Part shown: in pieces, positions 13,755 to 26,275 of the stretch
How the letters are laid out: every line of letters starts with the position of its first letter
How positions within the stretch are numbered: the stretch's first letter is position 1
Assembly: GCF_000733295.1 (NCBI RefSeq)
Contig: NZ_JPMI01000289.1
Span: 1 to 64,000, forward strand
Length of the DNA stretch: 64,000 nucleotides
Source: Archangium violaceum Cb vi76
GTDB lineage: Bacteria; Myxococcota; Myxococcia; Myxococcales; Myxococcaceae
Direction of reading: 5' to 3'
Notes under the pieces: generated by a model
Databases searched by the model: none
The model's input: only the letters and a program-made list of their open reading frames with translations
What the model was told of the DNA's origin: nothing
Translations under genes and position numbers: made by a program

Positions 13755-16700
13755 GCGAGACGAGAGGTGATCTCAGCCAGCTCACCCCACTGCAGCGCGC
13801 CGCGCTCGCGATCAAGGAACTGCGGGCGAAGCTCGATGAGGCGCGCGAAGCCGCCCATACGCCCATCGCGATCGTCGGCATCGGCTGCCGCTTCCCGGGC
13901 GGACCGGACCCGCGCGCCTTCTGGGAGTCACTGCGGAACGGGGTCGACTGTAGCCGTGAAGTGCCGCGCGATCGCTTCGACATCGACGCGCTGTACGACC
14001 CCGATCCCGACGCCCTCGGCAAGGTCTATACCCGGCGCGGCTACTTTCTCGACGACGTGCGCGGCTTCGACGCCGAGTTCTTCGGGGTCGCCCCGCGTGA
14101 GGCCGAGGCGATGGATCCGCAGCAGCGCCTGCTGCTGGAGCTCGCATGGGAATGCCTCGAGCATGGTGGGCTGGCCCCCGATCGGATCCGTGGCAGCCAG
14201 ACCGGTGTCTTCGTCGGGTTGATGAACCGCGACTACGCGGAGCTCTCGCCGACGCCGGAGCGGATCGAGGCGCACACAGGAGCCGGTAACGCACCGGCCG
14301 TCGCCGCTGGGCGGCTGGCTCACTTCCTCGACCTGCGGGGCCCGGCGCTCACGGTGGACACGGCGTGCTCCTCTTCGCTGGTCGCGATCCACCTCGCGAT
14401 CGCCAGCCTGCGCCGGCGCGAGATCGACCTGGCCCTCGCCGGTGGAGTCAACCTCAACCTCACGCCGTGGGCCCTGCTCACCGAGAGCCGGGCCCGCATG
14501 CTCGCCGCCGACGGGCGGTGCAAGACGTTCGACGCCTCGGCGGACGGCTTCGCACGCGGCGAGGGCGGCGGCCTGCTCGCGCTCGTGCGCCTCGACGATG
14601 CCCTCGCCGCGGGGCGCCGGATCATCGCCGTGATCCGAGGAAGCGCCGTCAACCACGATGGGCTCAGCAGTGGGCTCACCGTGCCCAACGCCGAGGCACA
14701 GGCGCGGGTCATCCGCGCCGCGCTGGCCGACGCCCGCCTGCCGCCAGAGCGCGTCCGCTACGTCGAGGCCCATGGCACTGGTACCGCCCTCGGGGATCCG
14801 ATCGAGGTCGACGCGCTCGGCCGGGTATTCGCCACCGGCCGCGGGCGCGGCGATCCGCTGCTCATCGGCTCGGTCAAGACCAACGTGGGTCACCTCGAGA
14901 GCGCCGCTGGCGTCGCCGGGGTGATCAAGGCCGCGCTCTCCCTGGCGCACCGTGAGATTCCGGCGCACCTGCACCTGCACACGCCCAACCCGCGTATCCC
15001 GTGGACCGAGTTGCCGATCGAGGTCGTCCGCGAGCGCCGGCCGTGGCCGGGCTCCGAGGCGCCACCGGTGGTGGGGGTCAGCTCGTTCGGCGCTGGAGGA
15101 ACCAACGCTCACCTGCTCCTCGAGGCCGCGCCCGGCGAGACCCGCCGTGCCGGGGCCGGGGCCAATGCCGGTGCACTCGGACAGGTCCCCATCGTGCTCG
15201 CGGCCCACGACGAGCCAGCACTGCGCGAGGTCGCGGCCCGGCTGCGGAGCACGCCGCCGGCGGCCGACGAGGACGCCACCGCGTTCGCTGACCTGCGCGC
15301 CACGATCAACCTCGGTCGCGCGAAGTTGCGCCAGCGACTCGCGATCCTGGCCGAAGATCGCCGGGGGCTCGAGGCGGGCCTCGACGCGTTCCTCGCTGGC
15401 GGCGAGCTGCCGCGTTCGATCGTCCACGGCCGGAGCGGCGATCCGGGCCCGCTGGCCTTCGCGTTCACCGGACAGGGCGCACAGTTCTCCGGCATGGGGC
15501 GGCGCCTGTATGCGCACCAGCCCGTGTTCCGAGCGGCCCTCGATCGCTGCGCGGCGCTGCTCCGAGCGAGCGGCGGACCGCCGTTGCTTGCGCTGATGGG
15601 CCTGGGCGATGCGCCCGTCGCCTCTCCGCTCTCGATCGACCGCACCGATCACGCGCAGATCGCGCTGTTCTGCCTCCAGCACGCCCTGGTCGAGCTGTGG
15701 CGTAGCTGGGGCATCGAACCCGACATCGTTCTCGGGCACAGCCTCGGCGAGCTGAGCGCCGCGCTGGTCTCGGGTGTTTTCACGCTCGAGGAGGGGCTGC
15801 GCCTGGTGCTGGCGCGCGGCCGTGCCATGCAGGCGGTCGACGCGCCCGGGACCATGATCGAGGTGCGCGCCGACGAGGCCGAGCTCCTCCCTCAGTTCGC
15901 CGGCAGGGGCGTGCTCGCGGTGGCCGCCGCCAACGGGCCACGCCGTGTCGTCGTGTCGGGCGCGCTCGCGGCCGTCGAATCGCTCGAGCGGGAGCTGGCC
16001 CGGCAGGGCATCCCGGCCCAGCGGCTCCGTGTGTCGCACGCGTTCCACTCGCCGCTGATGGAGCCGGCGGTCGCGCCGTTCCTGGCGGTGGCACGGACCG
16101 TCGCGTTGCGAGCACCCGCGATTCCGCTGATCTCCAATCGCAGTGGCGCGCTCGAGGACCAGGCGTTCGCGCGGCCCGAGTACTGGGCCGAGCACATCCT
16201 GCACCCGGTCCGCTTCGCCGCCGGGCTCGAGGCCGCGCTGGCGCTCGGGGCGCGCTCGTTCGTCGAGGTTGGCCCGCGGCCGGTGCTCTCGTCGCTGGGA
16301 CTGCTCGCCCAGGGGGGCCGCGAGGGAGTGCGCTTCATCCCAACGCTTCGGGGCGGCGAGGATGATCGCTCAGAGGCATTCCGCGCGCTCGCCGAGCTCC
16401 ACGTCGCTGGCGTGCGTGTCGACTGGGCGGCGCTCGAGCAGGGGAGGGTGCACCGTCACCTCGACCTGCCGACATACCCGTTCCAGCGCCGGCCATACTG
16501 GGTCCGAACGGCTGTGCAGGAGCCACGTCCCGCGGCGCTCCCCAATGACGCGCTGCTCGCGGTGCGTTGGACGGAGACTCCACGCGAAGCTTCTCCTCTC
16601 CGCGCACTCGATGGCACCGATCGCGCGGCACTCGGCGAGCGGTTGACCCGGCTCGTGGGCGAGCTCGGCGTCGACGGCCGTGCCATCGAGGGGCTCGACG

Positions 16701-19700
16701 CGATGGTGCGGGCCTGGGCGAGCCGGGCCGTCGCGGAGGTGGGCGAGGAGGGTGAGCGCGTTGAACCAGGCATGCGGCGTCCCTTCGAGGTGATCCGCGG
16801 CCACGCGCGCCACGGCGGAGCGTCCATTGCCGAGCCCGCCGCGCTCGCGGTGACGCTCGCGGAGCAGGCACCCGCGCTGGCGCCGGTGATCGAGTTGATT
16901 GGACGCTGCGGCCCGCGGCTACCGGCCGTGCTCCGAGGAGAGCTCGACCCCACCACCGTGCTCTTCCCCAATGGGGACCTCGAGCCCGCCGCGAGGCTCT
17001 ACCGCGACACCCCCGGCGCCCGGTTGATCCACGGGATGCTGTCCGACCTGCTCGGACGTGCGTTGGCGAGCACGGATCGGCCGTTGCGGATTCTGGAGAT
17101 CGGCGGCGGCACCGGCGCGACCACGGCGCAGCTCCTGCCGCTGCTCGACGCGCGCTGCTGCCGCTACGACTTCACCGACCTCAGCCCGCGGTTCGCTGGC
17201 CGGGCCCGCGAGCGGTTCGCCGACTACGGCTTCGTCGATTACCGCTGCCTGGACATCGAGCGCGATCCGGGAGCGCAGGGCTTCGCGCCGGCCAGCTACG
17301 ATCTGATCGTTGCCGCCAACGTCGTGCACGCGACCACCTCGCTCGATCAGACCCTGGCCCACGTCGCCGGACTTCTCGCTCCCGGCGGACAGCTCTGGCT
17401 GATCGAGGCGACCCGGCCGGAGTCGTGGATCGATCTGAGCTTCGGCCTCACCGAGGGATGGTGGCGCTTCACCGACGAACGCTCGCGGCCTGATTCGCCC
17501 TTGCTGGCCACGGCCGACTGGGCGCGACGGCTGAGCGTGGCGGGGTTCGGTGCGTTCTCCTGCTTCGAGCCCTCGGCGGACATGCCTCTGCTTCCGGTGC
17601 AGGCGCTGATGGTCGCGGTCAAGACCGGCCAGCGCGCGCAGCGCTGGCACGTGGCCGCCGGAGGAGAGGAGGCTGCTCCACTCGCCGTGTCGCTGGCGGC
17701 GGAGCTGCGCGTGCGAGAGCAGATCGTTGCCGCCCATCTCGACGAGCCAGTCGAGCAGGTGGTCTACGTCGCCGGTGGCAGCGCACCCGCCCGGGCTTGC
17801 GCCGATGTCCTCGCATTGCTCGAGGCCCTCCGCCGTTCCCCCTCCGCGCGGCTGTGGCTGATCACGCGCGGCGCGACTTCGGTCGGCCCGGTTGTCGAGC
17901 CACTCCACGCGGCGCTGTGGGGCATGGCGAGTGTGATCGCCGTCGAGGCCCCCGAGCATCGGTGCACCTGCATCGACCTCGGCGCCGGAGCTGGAGCGGC
18001 CAACGCTGGCGGCGAACCCGGTGCGATCGAAAGGCTCGTGGGTGAGCTCCTCGACGGAGGCGACGAGGAGCAGCTCGCGCTCCGCGGCGGGAAGCGGCTC
18101 CGCGCCCGGCTCGAGCCGCTGCATCCGGTGCCTGCCCGCGCCCGGCCCCAGCTCGACCCTGATGCTCGCTATGTGGTCGCTGGCGGCAACTCCGGCCTCG
18201 GGCTGTGCCTCGTCGAATGGATGGTGGAGCGGGGGGCTCGTCACGTGGTCACGCTCGGCCGGCGCTCGGAAGCGGAGCTGCCCCAGGCGGAGCGACAGCG
18301 CTTGTCGGCGGTACGCACGCGCGGCGTCGCGTTGGACGTGCTCGCGGTCGACGTGCGCGATCGCGAGGCGCTCGAGCGCGGCCTCGCGCCCTTCCTCGCG
18401 GACTCCCGTCACCGCCTGGCCGGCATCGCCCACGCGGTGGGGGTCCTGCGCGATCGGACCCTCGCGCGGGCCACCTCCGAGGACTTCGAGGCCGTGCTCG
18501 GGCCGAAGATCGATGGGGTCCAGAACCTCCATTCGCTCACCGCCGGACATGCCCTCGACCACTTCCTGATCTTCTCGTCGGGAGCGGGGCTGTGGGGCCC
18601 GGTGGGCCAGGCGAGCCACGCGGCCGCCAATGCCTATCTTGACGCCTTCGCCGCCTGGCGTGCGGCGACTGGCCGGCCCACGCAGGTCATCGATTGGGGC
18701 GCCGTGCGCGCGACCGGAGCGGCCGCCGACGAGGGGGTGCTCGAACGGGTGCGCGGCATGGGTCTCGAGGCGCTCTCGGTGGCGGCCTTCGACGAGGCGC
18801 TCGACCGCCTTTGGGGCGGCTCGACGACCCAGGTCGCGGTGTTGCCCCGGCGCGTGGGTCCGCTGCCAGAGCCCTGGGCGCACCGGCCCTTCCTGCGGGC
18901 ACTCGCCGGAACGACACCGGCACGGAACGTACCGGCACCGGTGCACGTGGCCCCCCCACCGCGCGAGGAGTCCTGGCGCGCGCTCCTGGGTGGCCTCCCG
19001 CAAGGGCGGCGGCGATCCCGGTTGCGCGAGTTGCTCGCTGGTGCGCTGGTCGACGTCCTGCGCCTCCACCAGCCGCCCGACGAGGCAGAGGGCTTCTTCG
19101 ATCTCGGGATGGACTCGCTGACGGCGGTCGAGTTCCGCAACAGGCTGCAGCGCGAACTCGAGCTCTCGCTCTCCGTCAACCTGCTCTTCGACCACCCCAA
19201 TCTCCGCAAGCTCACCGAGTACCTGGACGGCTCCCTCCTCGATCCGGGCGCGGGCCGGACGAGCGGTAGCGCGCTGGCAGCGGCCGCGGCGCCCGCACGC
19301 GAGACGGATGACGCGGTGGCGATCGTCGGTATGGCCTGCCGTTTCCCTGGCGGCGCCGGGTTGCGGGAGTTCTGGTCGTCACTGCGTGAGGGCATCGACT
19401 GCTCGGGGCCGCTCCCCGAGGGACGCTGGGCCTTCGACGACATCTATCAGGCGCAAGCCGATGTCCGTCGCGGCAGCTTCCTGCCCGAGGTGGGGGGCTT
19501 CGACGCGGACTTCTTCGCGATCTCACCCAGCGAAGCGCGGCGCATGGATCCGCAACACCGCCTGCTGCTCGAGCTCGCCTGGGAGGCGTTCGAGCATGCG
19601 TCGATCCCCGCTCCAGAATTCGACCGCGGTGGCACCGGCGTGTTTGTCGGGGTCTCGGGTGACGACTACGCGCGGTTGATCAGCCGCGCAGGCCTCGCGA

Positions 19701-22700
19701 CGATCGACGCCATGGTCGGCACGGGGACCTCGAGCAGCGCCGCGGCCGGCCGCATCTCCCACGCGCTCGGGCTCACGGGCCCGGCCTTCGCCGTCAACAC
19801 GGGGTGCTCGTCGTCGCTGGTCTCGGTCCACCTGGCGCGCCAGAGTCTGCTCCGCGGGGAGTGCCGGGCCGCGCTCGCGGGCGGCGTCAGCCTGATGCTC
19901 GGGCCGGACGCGATGGTGATGACGTCGAAGGCCCGCATGCTCAGCGCGGACGGGCGCTGCAAGACGTTCGACGCCGCCGCCGACGGTTACGGCCGGGGCG
20001 AGGGCGGTGGCTTCGTGCTGCTCAAGCGCCTCTCGGACGCCCGGGCCGACGGCGATCGCGTGCTGGCGATCGTGCGCGGCTCCGCGATCAACCAGGACGG
20101 GCGCACGAGCGGCCTCACGGTGCCACACGGCCCCGCGCAGCAGGTCGTGATCCGCCGCGCGCTCGAAGAAGCCGGGGTTCACCCCCGAGAGATCGACTAT
20201 GTCGAGGCCCATGGGACCGGGACGCCGCTCGGCGATCCGATAGAGGTCGGCGCGCTGCAGGCGGTGTTCGGCCCGGAGCGCACCCGGCCGCTGGCGATCG
20301 GCACGGTCAAGACCAACATCGGTCATCTCGAGGCCGCGGCGGGGATCGCGGGGCTGATCAAGACGGCGCTCGCCATGGTCCATCATGAGCTGCCGCCGCA
20401 CCTGCACCTGCGCCGGCCCAACCCGCGGATCGACTGGCAGGCCGCCCCGATCGAGGTCGTCCAGCAGTTGCGAGCCTGGCAGGGGGCGCGGCGGTTCGCC
20501 GGGGTGAGCTCGTTCGGCTTCACCGGCACCAACGCGCACGTGGTGCTCGCCAGCGGCGACGAGAGCACTCCCTCGACCCACGCGGAACCCACGCGCGAGC
20601 CGGTGGCGCGGAGTGGCTCCGGGCTTCTGTGCATCGCGGCCAAGGCACCCGCTGCGCTCGACGCGCTCGAGGCGAGCTACCGCCAGCGGCTCGCCGACGC
20701 GGACGTGCCGGCGCTCTGCGCAGCCGCGCACCTCGGGCGGACCCACTTCCGCGCGGAGCGGCTCGCCCTTCTGATCGACGGGGGAGCCGTCGTCGAGCGT
20801 CTGCGCCGCCCAGCAGATGCACCGGCGCCTGAGCCGCGGGTGTGCCTCCTGTTCGGCGCGCATGGTGAGCCGGATGCGCGGCTCTCCGGTGACCCGCACC
20901 TCAGCGCCTGCTTCGACGCGTGGCGCCGCGTCGCGGCGACGCTTGGCACCTCGCTGGCGCCCGGCGGGCCGCTGTGGGCGCTGGCGTGCGCCGAGGCGCT
21001 GGGCGAGCACTGGCGAGGCCTGGGAATCGAGCTCGACGTCGTCGCCGGGGTCGGTATCGGGCGCCTGGGCGCCGCGGTGGTTGCCGGGAAGCTCGATCGC
21101 GTCGTCGCGGCCCGCCAGGCCCTGGTGGGTGACGCTCCGGCCGCGAGCGCGCTCACCGCCGACGGGGCACTTGCCTTCAGCGAAGTCGAAGCGATCCTCG
21201 CGGAGCCGCCGGATCGCCGGCCGAGCCACGTTCTGTGCCTCGGCCAGGGCTTCGGAGATGCCGCCGAACGTCTGGCCGCCGCCGGTGTGCGGGTGCTGAC
21301 GCCCCGCGCGGACGAGCGGTTCGATCGGAGGATCCTCGCCCGGCTGTACGTCGATGGAGCGTCGATCGATTGGCGCCACGTCCACGGCGAGAGGCGCGTC
21401 GGCGACCTCCATCTGTCGTCGTACCCCTGGCAGCGCGAGCGTTACTGGTTCGACGACGAGCCGGAGCGCGGCCTGAGGCTCGAGGCGCTGCCTCGAATGC
21501 CTGGCACCGATGCGCTGCGGCTCGAGGCGACGATCTCCGCCCGTTCGCCGGCCTGGCTGGCCGAGCACGCGCTTCACCTCGGTGGGCGCCGCACGCCGGT
21601 GTTCCCCGCGGCGGCCTTCCTGGCCCTGGCCGTCGAGAGCGCGCGGCATCTTCTCGGGCAGCAGCCGTTCGAGCTGGCCGAGCTTCGCTTCGAGCGGCCG
21701 CTCATGATCGAGGGCGCGGCGCGGCATCGGCTGCAGGTGGTGTGCTCGCCGCCCGTGAACTCCGAGGGCGAGATCACCATCTACTCCACGCCCGCCGAGG
21801 GCGAGCCCAACTGGGTGCGGCACATGCGCGCGGCGCTGCGGCGGTGCGGCGAGGCCTCGGCGCAGGCACGGCCAGTCGAGCCACCCACCGGCGACACGCT
21901 TTCCCTCGAAGCCCATTACGCGGCTGGCGAGGCGCGCGGTGTCGTGCTCGGACCGAGCTTCCGTGGTCTCACGTGGGTGGCGCTCGCCGACGGGGAAGTC
22001 CGGGCCGCGGCGAGCCTGCCTCCGACGCTGGAGCCCGGTGCGTGGTTGCACCCCGCCTTGCTCGATAGCTGCTTCCAGGGGGCCGGGGCGCCGCTCTACG
22101 CCGAGGGGCTCCAAGGCACCTGGGTGCCCGCCGGAGTCGAGCGGATACGCCCGAGCCTGCCGGGCGAGCGCGTGGTCTCGGCCCGCCTGCGTTGCAGCTG
22201 GCGCCCGCGGACGGGCGACGCGCTGGTGGGCGATCTCGAGATCCTCGACGAGGCAGGGCGGATCGTGGCCGAGCTGGAGGGCCTGCGCTTCGAGCGCATC
22301 GACGCGCGCGGAGATGCGTGGCGCCCCTGGCTGGTCCGCATGGACTGGCAGCCTCAGCCCCCGCCCGCCGCGCGCTCCCTCCTGCCGTCGCTCGACGTGC
22401 TGGAGCGCGCCGTGCAGCGGTCGCTCGAACGGCGCTGGGAGGCCGCGCGGTCCGGCGGCTACGGCGAGGCCCTGGCCGCGCTCGAGTCTCGTGCGCGTGA
22501 GCACGTGCAGAGGGCCTTCGCCGTCCTCGATCGCGGGGCCATCGCACCTCGCCACGCGCGGCTGCTCGCCCGGCTGGACGCCTTCGCCGCGGAGCCGCCG
22601 GGCGTCCCATTCGAGCCGACCGCCGCGCAGCGGGCCGCCTCGGAGCTCGCGCTGCTCGATCGCTGCGGTGACCGGCTCGCGGAGGTCCTGCGCGGCGCCG

Positions 22701-25700
22701 TCGATCCGCTTCAGCTGCTCTTCCCCGACGGAGACTCGAGCGCCGTCGCGCGGCTCTATACCGAGTCGGCCGCGGCCGTCACGATGAACGGCGCGCTGCG
22801 CGACCTGGTTGACGCGGTGGTCCGTTCCCACCCCGCCCGCCGCCTCTTCCGGGTCCTGGAGATCGGCGCCGGTACGGGCGGCACCACCGCGGGGTTGCTC
22901 GATCGCTTCGATCCAGAGACGACCCGGTACCTGTTCACCGATGTCAGCGCACACCTGCTCGCCCGCGCCGCGGAGCGCTTCTCCAGTCACCGCTTCGTCG
23001 AGTACGCGCGCTTCGACGCCGAGGTGGATCCCGGCCAGCAGGGCCTCGAGGCCGGTGGCTTCGATCTCGTGATCGCGGCGAACGTGCTCCATGCGACGCG
23101 GCGCCTCGGCGAGACCCTGGCCAACGCCCGGCGCCTGCTCGCTCCGGGAGGCATGCTGCTCGTTCTCGAGACCACGCGCGCGCAGGCATGGACGGACCTG
23201 ACGTTCGGTCTCACCGACGGCTGGTGGCGCTTCGAGGCCGATGGCTGCCGCGAGCGGCACCCGCTGGTGGACGCGCCGACCTGGCGCCGGGCCTTGCTCG
23301 ATGCCGGGTTCTCCGAGGCCCGGTCTTTCGCACCGCCCGACGATCCGGCCGCCGTCTCCCACATGGCGATCATCGCCGGTCGGGCGCCGGAGCGAGAGGC
23401 GGCCCGTGTCCCCCGACGCCGGTTGATCCTGTCCGACCGGGGTGGGCTCGGGGAGACGCTCGCCGCGATGCTGCGCGCCGCTGGCGACGAGGTCGAGTGT
23501 CTGCCGGCGAGCCGACGCGGTGAGCTCGATGAGCAGATGGCCGCGCGTTTCGATGACCTCGTCCACCTGTGGGGCCTCGACGTCGAGGAAGGGCTCGATG
23601 GGGTCGCGGCCGCCCGCGCGGCGATCGAGGGTGGAGTGTTCTCGGCGTTGGCCGGCCTGCGTCCGCGGATGGGTTCGCAGGACGCCACGGTGCTCCTCGT
23701 CACTCGTGCCGCGGTGTTCGACGAGGTCGGCGTGACCGAGGCGCGGCCGTCCCTGCTCGGAGGGGCCTCAGGCTGCTTCCAGGCGCCGCTCTGGGGACTC
23801 GGGCGCGTCGCGAGCCTCGAGCTCACCGGTGTGCGGGTGGTGTGCCTGGATCTCGATCCGTGCCCCGATCCGGCCGATGCCGCATACCTGTGCGAGGAGC
23901 TGAATGCGCGTGGCAGCAAGGAGGATCGCGTGATCCTGCGCGCCGGCCAGCGGCTCGTCGCCCGGCTCGTGCCGGACACGCTCGGCGAGGTGCCGCCGGT
24001 CTCCGCGCGCGACGACGACGGCGAGGCGAGGGCGTGGCTCCGCGGAGAGCATGGCTCGCTCGACGAGCTGCGCTTCGCGCCGGTGCCGCGCCGCCCGCCC
24101 GGGGTAGGGGAGGTCGAGGTGCGTGTCCGCGCCGCCGGCCTGAACTTCAAGGATCTGCTCATGGCGCTCGGCGCCGTTCGCGGGGGGGCGGAGGGCGGGG
24201 CCGAGCCGCGGCGCATGGGGCTCGAGTGCGCGGGCGAGATCGTGGCGCTCGGCGACGGCGTCGAGCACCTGCGCGTCGGCGAGCGTGTGGCCGTGATGGC
24301 TCCCGGCAGCCTCGCGACGCACGTCACCGTCGCCGCCACGGCCGTCGTGCCGATTCCCGGCCTCCCGGCTCTCTCCGCCGCCGCGCTGCCCTCGGCGTTC
24401 ATGACGGCGCTGCACGGCCTCTCGGAGCTCGCCGGGCTGCGGCGCGGCGAGCGCGTCTTGATCCACGCGGCGGCCGGCGGCGTGGGCCTGGCCGCGGTGT
24501 GCATCGCGCGTGAGCTCGGCGCGGAGATCTGGGCGACCGCTTCACCGCGCAAGTGGCCCCTGCTCCGGCGGCTAGGCGTGCACCACCTGATGTCCTCGCG
24601 CACGCTCGACTTCGCCGACACCGTGCTCGCCGAGACCGGGGGCCGCGGCGTCGACGTGGTCCTGAACTCGCTGACCGGCGATGGCTTCGTCGCCGCGAGC
24701 CTCTCGGCCTGCGCGCCGGGGGGCCGGTTCGTCGAGCTCGCGCAGCGCGGCGCCTGGACCGCCGCCCGTATCGCCGAGGTCCGTCCCGACGTTCGCTATC
24801 ACCACTTCGATCTGCAGGCGGAGCTCGGCCACGAGCCGGACGGCGGGCGCGCGCGGCTGCAAGCGGCGCTCGCGCAGGGCGCGCGCACGGGAATGCCCGT
24901 GGTGACGCGCTTCGCCCTCTCCGATGTGCCCGCGGCGCTGGCGTTCATGCAGCGGGCCCGTCACGTGGGCAAGATCGTGGTCGAGGAGTCGCGGCGGTCG
25001 TCGGCGCGCGTACGCGATGATGGGACCTACGTGATCACCGGCGGCCTCTCGGGCCTTGGCCTGCACCACGCCCGCTGGCTGGTCGCACGCGGGGCGCGGC
25101 ACCTCGCGCTGATCAGCCGGCGCGGGCTGCCGGAAGACGCTCGCTCCGAGGCGCGCGTGGCCGTCGAGGCCATGCGGGCGGCGGGGGCGCAGGTGCTCAC
25201 GCCACGGGCCGATGTCAGTGATCGCGAGCAGCTCGCGGCGGCCCTGGCGCAGGTCCACGCGTCCTGCCCACCGATCGTCGGCGTCGTCCACTCGGCGGGA
25301 CAGCTCGCCGACGCCAGCCTGGCGTCCCTCGACGAGCAGACCGCGTGGCGGGTGCTCGCGGCCAAGGTGCTCGGCGCCTGGAACCTGCATTGCCTGACCC
25401 GCGATCTCGACAGCTTCGTGCTGTTCTCGGCCGCGGCGTCGATCATCGGTAACAAGGGCCAGGCCAACCATGCGGCCGCCAACGCGTTCCTCGACGCACT
25501 GGCGGCTTGGCGCCGCCGCACGGGACTCCCGGCGCTGGTGATCAACTGGGGCGCGGTCGCGGAGATCGGCTCGGCCGCCGGGCCGGAGGTGCAGACGCGG
25601 CTGCGCGGCATGGGCATGGCGCCCATCCCCGCCGACGCGGTCTCGACGCTCGTCGAAGTCGGCCTGGCTTGCGAGCGGACGCAGATGATCGTGCTGCCTC

Positions 25701-26275
25701 CGGCGCCGGGCGGCTATGCGTTCGCGGACGAGCCCTTCTTCTCGGCCCTGCGTCCCACCGAGAGCGGTGCGCGCGCGGCCGGCACGTCGGCGCCGGCTGC
25801 CGGTACCGCCGGGGCTCCTCCGACACCGCCCGCGACGGGGCCTCGGGGTGGCGAGTCGCTGGTCGCGCGGATCGCGGCCGCGAGCACGACCCAGGCGCGG
25901 CAGGAGCTGGTCGCCGCCCGCGTCCGCGAGCACGTCGCCGCCCTCCTGGGCTTCCCGTCGCCGAGCCGGGTGGGTTTGCGGCGGCCGTTCTTCGAGCTCG
26001 GCCTCGACTCGCTGACCGCGCTCGAGCTGCGCAACCGCATCGTCGCCGAGCTGCCGTGCCGGCTCGACCCGACCTTCGCCTTCGCGCTCCCGACGGTCGA
26101 GGAGCTGTCCGGCGTCCTCGTCGAGCAGCTCGAGGCGCGGGAGCACACCCCGCCCGTTACCGCTGCTGGCGAGGCTTCGCCCGAGTCGCTCCCGTCGTCG
26201 CTCTCGACGGAGGAGTTGGCGGGGCTGCTCGCCGAGGAACTCGCAGCCATCGCCGAGGAGGAATCCCAGTCATGA
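13751..26275 (+). CDS. gphG: Modular PKS, modules 3 and 4 (module 4 fully reducing)
   Basis: The GTG start at 13751 lies six bases after a GGGAGG ribosome site and shares a GTGA overlap with the previous stop. Residues 1-35 are a coiled-coil docking helix. Module 3: KS (Cys206), AT (Ser664, HAFH, malonyl type), no DH, C-MT (LEIGGGTGA near 1113), KR (1473-1690, His1623 instead of Tyr), ACP (Ser1789). Module 4: KS (Cys2019 in the odd context VNTGCSSS), vestigial AT (2290-2570), DH (His region near 2610, [11 protein letters not shown] later), C-MT (near 3035), ER (3434-3748 with [10 protein letters not shown] nucleotide motif), KR (3759-3980, His3907), ACP (Ser4087). Module 3 should leave an alpha-methyl beta-hydroxy unit and module 4 a saturated alpha-methyl unit. 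The domain order DH-MT-ER-KR is standard for type I PKS. The gph name rests on the whole-cluster match. Confidence 0.88.
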   Translation: MSETRGDLSQLTPLQRAALAIKELRAKLDEAREAAHTPIAIVGIGCRFPGGPDPRAFWESLRNGVDCSREVPRDRFDIDALYDPDPDALGKVYTRRGYFLDDVRGFDAEFFGVAPREAEAMDPQQRLLLELAWECLEHGGLAPDRIRGSQTGVFVGLMNRDYAELSPTPERIEAHTGAGNAPAVAAGRLAHFLDLRGPALTVDTACSSSLVAIHLAIASLRRREIDLALAGGVNLNLTPWALLTESRARMLAADGRCKTFDASADGFARGEGGGLLALVRLDDALAAGRRIIAVIRGSAVNHDGLSSGLTVPNAEAQARVIRAALADARLPPERVRYVEAHGTGTALGDPIEVDALGRVFATGRGRGDPLLIGSVKTNVGHLESAAGVAGVIKAALSLAHREIPAHLHLHTPNPRIPWTELPIEVVRERRPWPGSEAPPVVGVSSFGAGGTNAHLLLEAAPGETRRAGAGANAGALGQVPIVLAAHDEPALREVAARLRSTPPAADEDATAFADLRATINLGRAKLRQRLAILAEDRRGLEAGLDAFLAGGELPRSIVHGRSGDPGPLAFAFTGQGAQFSGMGRRLYAHQPVFRAALDRCAALLRASGGPPLLALMGLGDAPVASPLSIDRTDHAQIALFCLQHALVELWRSWGIEPDIVLGHSLGELSAALVSGVFTLEEGLRLVLARGRAMQAVDAPGTMIEVRADEAELLPQFAGRGVLAVAAANGPRRVVVSGALAAVESLERELARQGIPAQRLRVSHAFHSPLMEPAVAPFLAVARTVALRAPAIPLISNRSGALEDQAFARPEYWAEHILHPVRFAAGLEAALALGARSFVEVGPRPVLSSLGLLAQGGREGVRFIPTLRGGEDDRSEAFRALAELHVAGVRVDWAALEQGRVHRHLDLPTYPFQRRPYWVRTAVQEPRPAALPNDALLAVRWTETPREASPLRALDGTDRAALGERLTRLVGELGVDGRAIEGLDAMVRAWASRAVAEVGEEGERVEPGMRRPFEVIRGHARHGGASIAEPAALAVTLAEQAPALAPVIELIGRCGPRLPAVLRGELDPTTVLFPNGDLEPAARLYRDTPGARLIHGMLSDLLGRALASTDRPLRILEIGGGTGATTAQLLPLLDARCCRYDFTDLSPRFAGRARERFADYGFVDYRCLDIERDPGAQGFAPASYDLIVAANVVHATTSLDQTLAHVAGLLAPGGQLWLIEATRPESWIDLSFGLTEGWWRFTDERSRPDSPLLATADWARRLSVAGFGAFSCFEPSADMPLLPVQALMVAVKTGQRAQRWHVAAGGEEAAPLAVSLAAELRVREQIVAAHLDEPVEQVVYVAGGSAPARACADVLALLEALRRSPSARLWLITRGATSVGPVVEPLHAALWGMASVIAVEAPEHRCTCIDLGAGAGAANAGGEPGAIERLVGELLDGGDEEQLALRGGKRLRARLEPLHPVPARARPQLDPDARYVVAGGNSGLGLCLVEWMVERGARHVVTLGRRSEAELPQAERQRLSAVRTRGVALDVLAVDVRDREALERGLAPFLADSRHRLAGIAHAVGVLRDRTLARATSEDFEAVLGPKIDGVQNLHSLTAGHALDHFLIFSSGAGLWGPVGQASHAAANAYLDAFAAWRAATGRPTQVIDWGAVRATGAAADEGVLERVRGMGLEALSVAAFDEALDRLWGGSTTQVAVLPRRVGPLPEPWAHRPFLRALAGTTPARNVPAPVHVAPPPREESWRALLGGLPQGRRRSRLRELLAGALVDVLRLHQPPDEAEGFFDLGMDSLTAVEFRNRLQRELELSLSVNLLFDHPNLRKLTEYLDGSLLDPGAGRTSGSALAAAAAPARETDDAVAIVGMACRFPGGAGLREFWSSLREGIDCSGPLPEGRWAFDDIYQAQADVRRGSFLPEVGGFDADFFAISPSEARRMDPQHRLLLELAWEAFEHASIPAPEFDRGGTGVFVGVSGDDYARLISRAGLATIDAMVGTGTSSSAAAGRISHALGLTGPAFAVNTGCSSSLVSVHLARQSLLRGECRAALAGGVSLMLGPDAMVMTSKARMLSADGRCKTFDAAADGYGRGEGGGFVLLKRLSDARADGDRVLAIVRGSAINQDGRTSGLTVPHGPAQQVVIRRALEEAGVHPREIDYVEAHGTGTPLGDPIEVGALQAVFGPERTRPLAIGTVKTNIGHLEAAAGIAGLIKTALAMVHHELPPHLHLRRPNPRIDWQAAPIEVVQQLRAWQGARRFAGVSSFGFTGTNAHVVLASGDESTPSTHAEPTREPVARSGSGLLCIAAKAPAALDALEASYRQRLADADVPALCAAAHLGRTHFRAERLALLIDGGAVVERLRRPADAPAPEPRVCLLFGAHGEPDARLSGDPHLSACFDAWRRVAATLGTSLAPGGPLWALACAEALGEHWRGLGIELDVVAGVGIGRLGAAVVAGKLDRVVAARQALVGDAPAASALTADGALAFSEVEAILAEPPDRRPSHVLCLGQGFGDAAERLAAAGVRVLTPRADERFDRRILARLYVDGASIDWRHVHGERRVGDLHLSSYPWQRERYWFDDEPERGLRLEALPRMPGTDALRLEATISARSPAWLAEHALHLGGRRTPVFPAAAFLALAVESARHLLGQQPFELAELRFERPLMIEGAARHRLQVVCSPPVNSEGEITIYSTPAEGEPNWVRHMRAALRRCGEASAQARPVEPPTGDTLSLEAHYAAGEARGVVLGPSFRGLTWVALADGEVRAAASLPPTLEPGAWLHPALLDSCFQGAGAPLYAEGLQGTWVPAGVERIRPSLPGERVVSARLRCSWRPRTGDALVGDLEILDEAGRIVAELEGLRFERIDARGDAWRPWLVRMDWQPQPPPAARSLLPSLDVLERAVQRSLERRWEAARSGGYGEALAALESRAREHVQRAFAVLDRGAIAPRHARLLARLDAFAAEPPGVPFEPTAAQRAASELALLDRCGDRLAEVLRGAVDPLQLLFPDGDSSAVARLYTESAAAVTMNGALRDLVDAVVRSHPARRLFRVLEIGAGTGGTTAGLLDRFDPETTRYLFTDVSAHLLARAAERFSSHRFVEYARFDAEVDPGQQGLEAGGFDLVIAANVLHATRRLGETLANARRLLAPGGMLLVLETTRAQAWTDLTFGLTDGWWRFEADGCRERHPLVDAPTWRRALLDAGFSEARSFAPPDDPAAVSHMAIIAGRAPEREAARVPRRRLILSDRGGLGETLAAMLRAAGDEVECLPASRRGELDEQMAARFDDLVHLWGLDVEEGLDGVAAARAAIEGGVFSALAGLRPRMGSQDATVLLVTRAAVFDEVGVTEARPSLLGGASGCFQAPLWGLGRVASLELTGVRVVCLDLDPCPDPADAAYLCEELNARGSKEDRVILRAGQRLVARLVPDTLGEVPPVSARDDDGEARAWLRGEHGSLDELRFAPVPRRPPGVGEVEVRVRAAGLNFKDLLMALGAVRGGAEGGAEPRRMGLECAGEIVALGDGVEHLRVGERVAVMAPGSLATHVTVAATAVVPIPGLPALSAAALPSAFMTALHGLSELAGLRRGERVLIHAAAGGVGLAAVCIARELGAEIWATASPRKWPLLRRLGVHHLMSSRTLDFADTVLAETGGRGVDVVLNSLTGDGFVAASLSACAPGGRFVELAQRGAWTAARIAEVRPDVRYHHFDLQAELGHEPDGGRARLQAALAQGARTGMPVVTRFALSDVPAALAFMQRARHVGKIVVEESRRSSARVRDDGTYVITGGLSGLGLHHARWLVARGARHLALISRRGLPEDARSEARVAVEAMRAAGAQVLTPRADVSDREQLAAALAQVHASCPPIVGVVHSAGQLADASLASLDEQTAWRVLAAKVLGAWNLHCLTRDLDSFVLFSAAASIIGNKGQANHAAANAFLDALAAWRRRTGLPALVINWGAVAEIGSAAGPEVQTRLRGMGMAPIPADAVSTLVEVGLACERTQMIVLPPAPGGYAFADEPFFSALRPTESGARAAGTSAPAAGTAGAPPTPPATGPRGGESLVARIAAASTTQARQELVAARVREHVAALLGFPSPSRVGLRRPFFELGLDSLTALELRNRIVAELPCRLDPTFAFALPTVEELSGVLVEQLEAREHTPPVTAAGEASPESLPSSLSTEELAGLLAEELAAIAEEESQS

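Noticed and set aside
25507-26271. Upstream extension of the module 5 synthase to 25507
   Set aside because: The added 255 residues are Arg/Ala-rich and antisense-like relative to the overlapping KR-ACP of the previous gene; the ATG at 26272 has the ribosome site and the docking helix.
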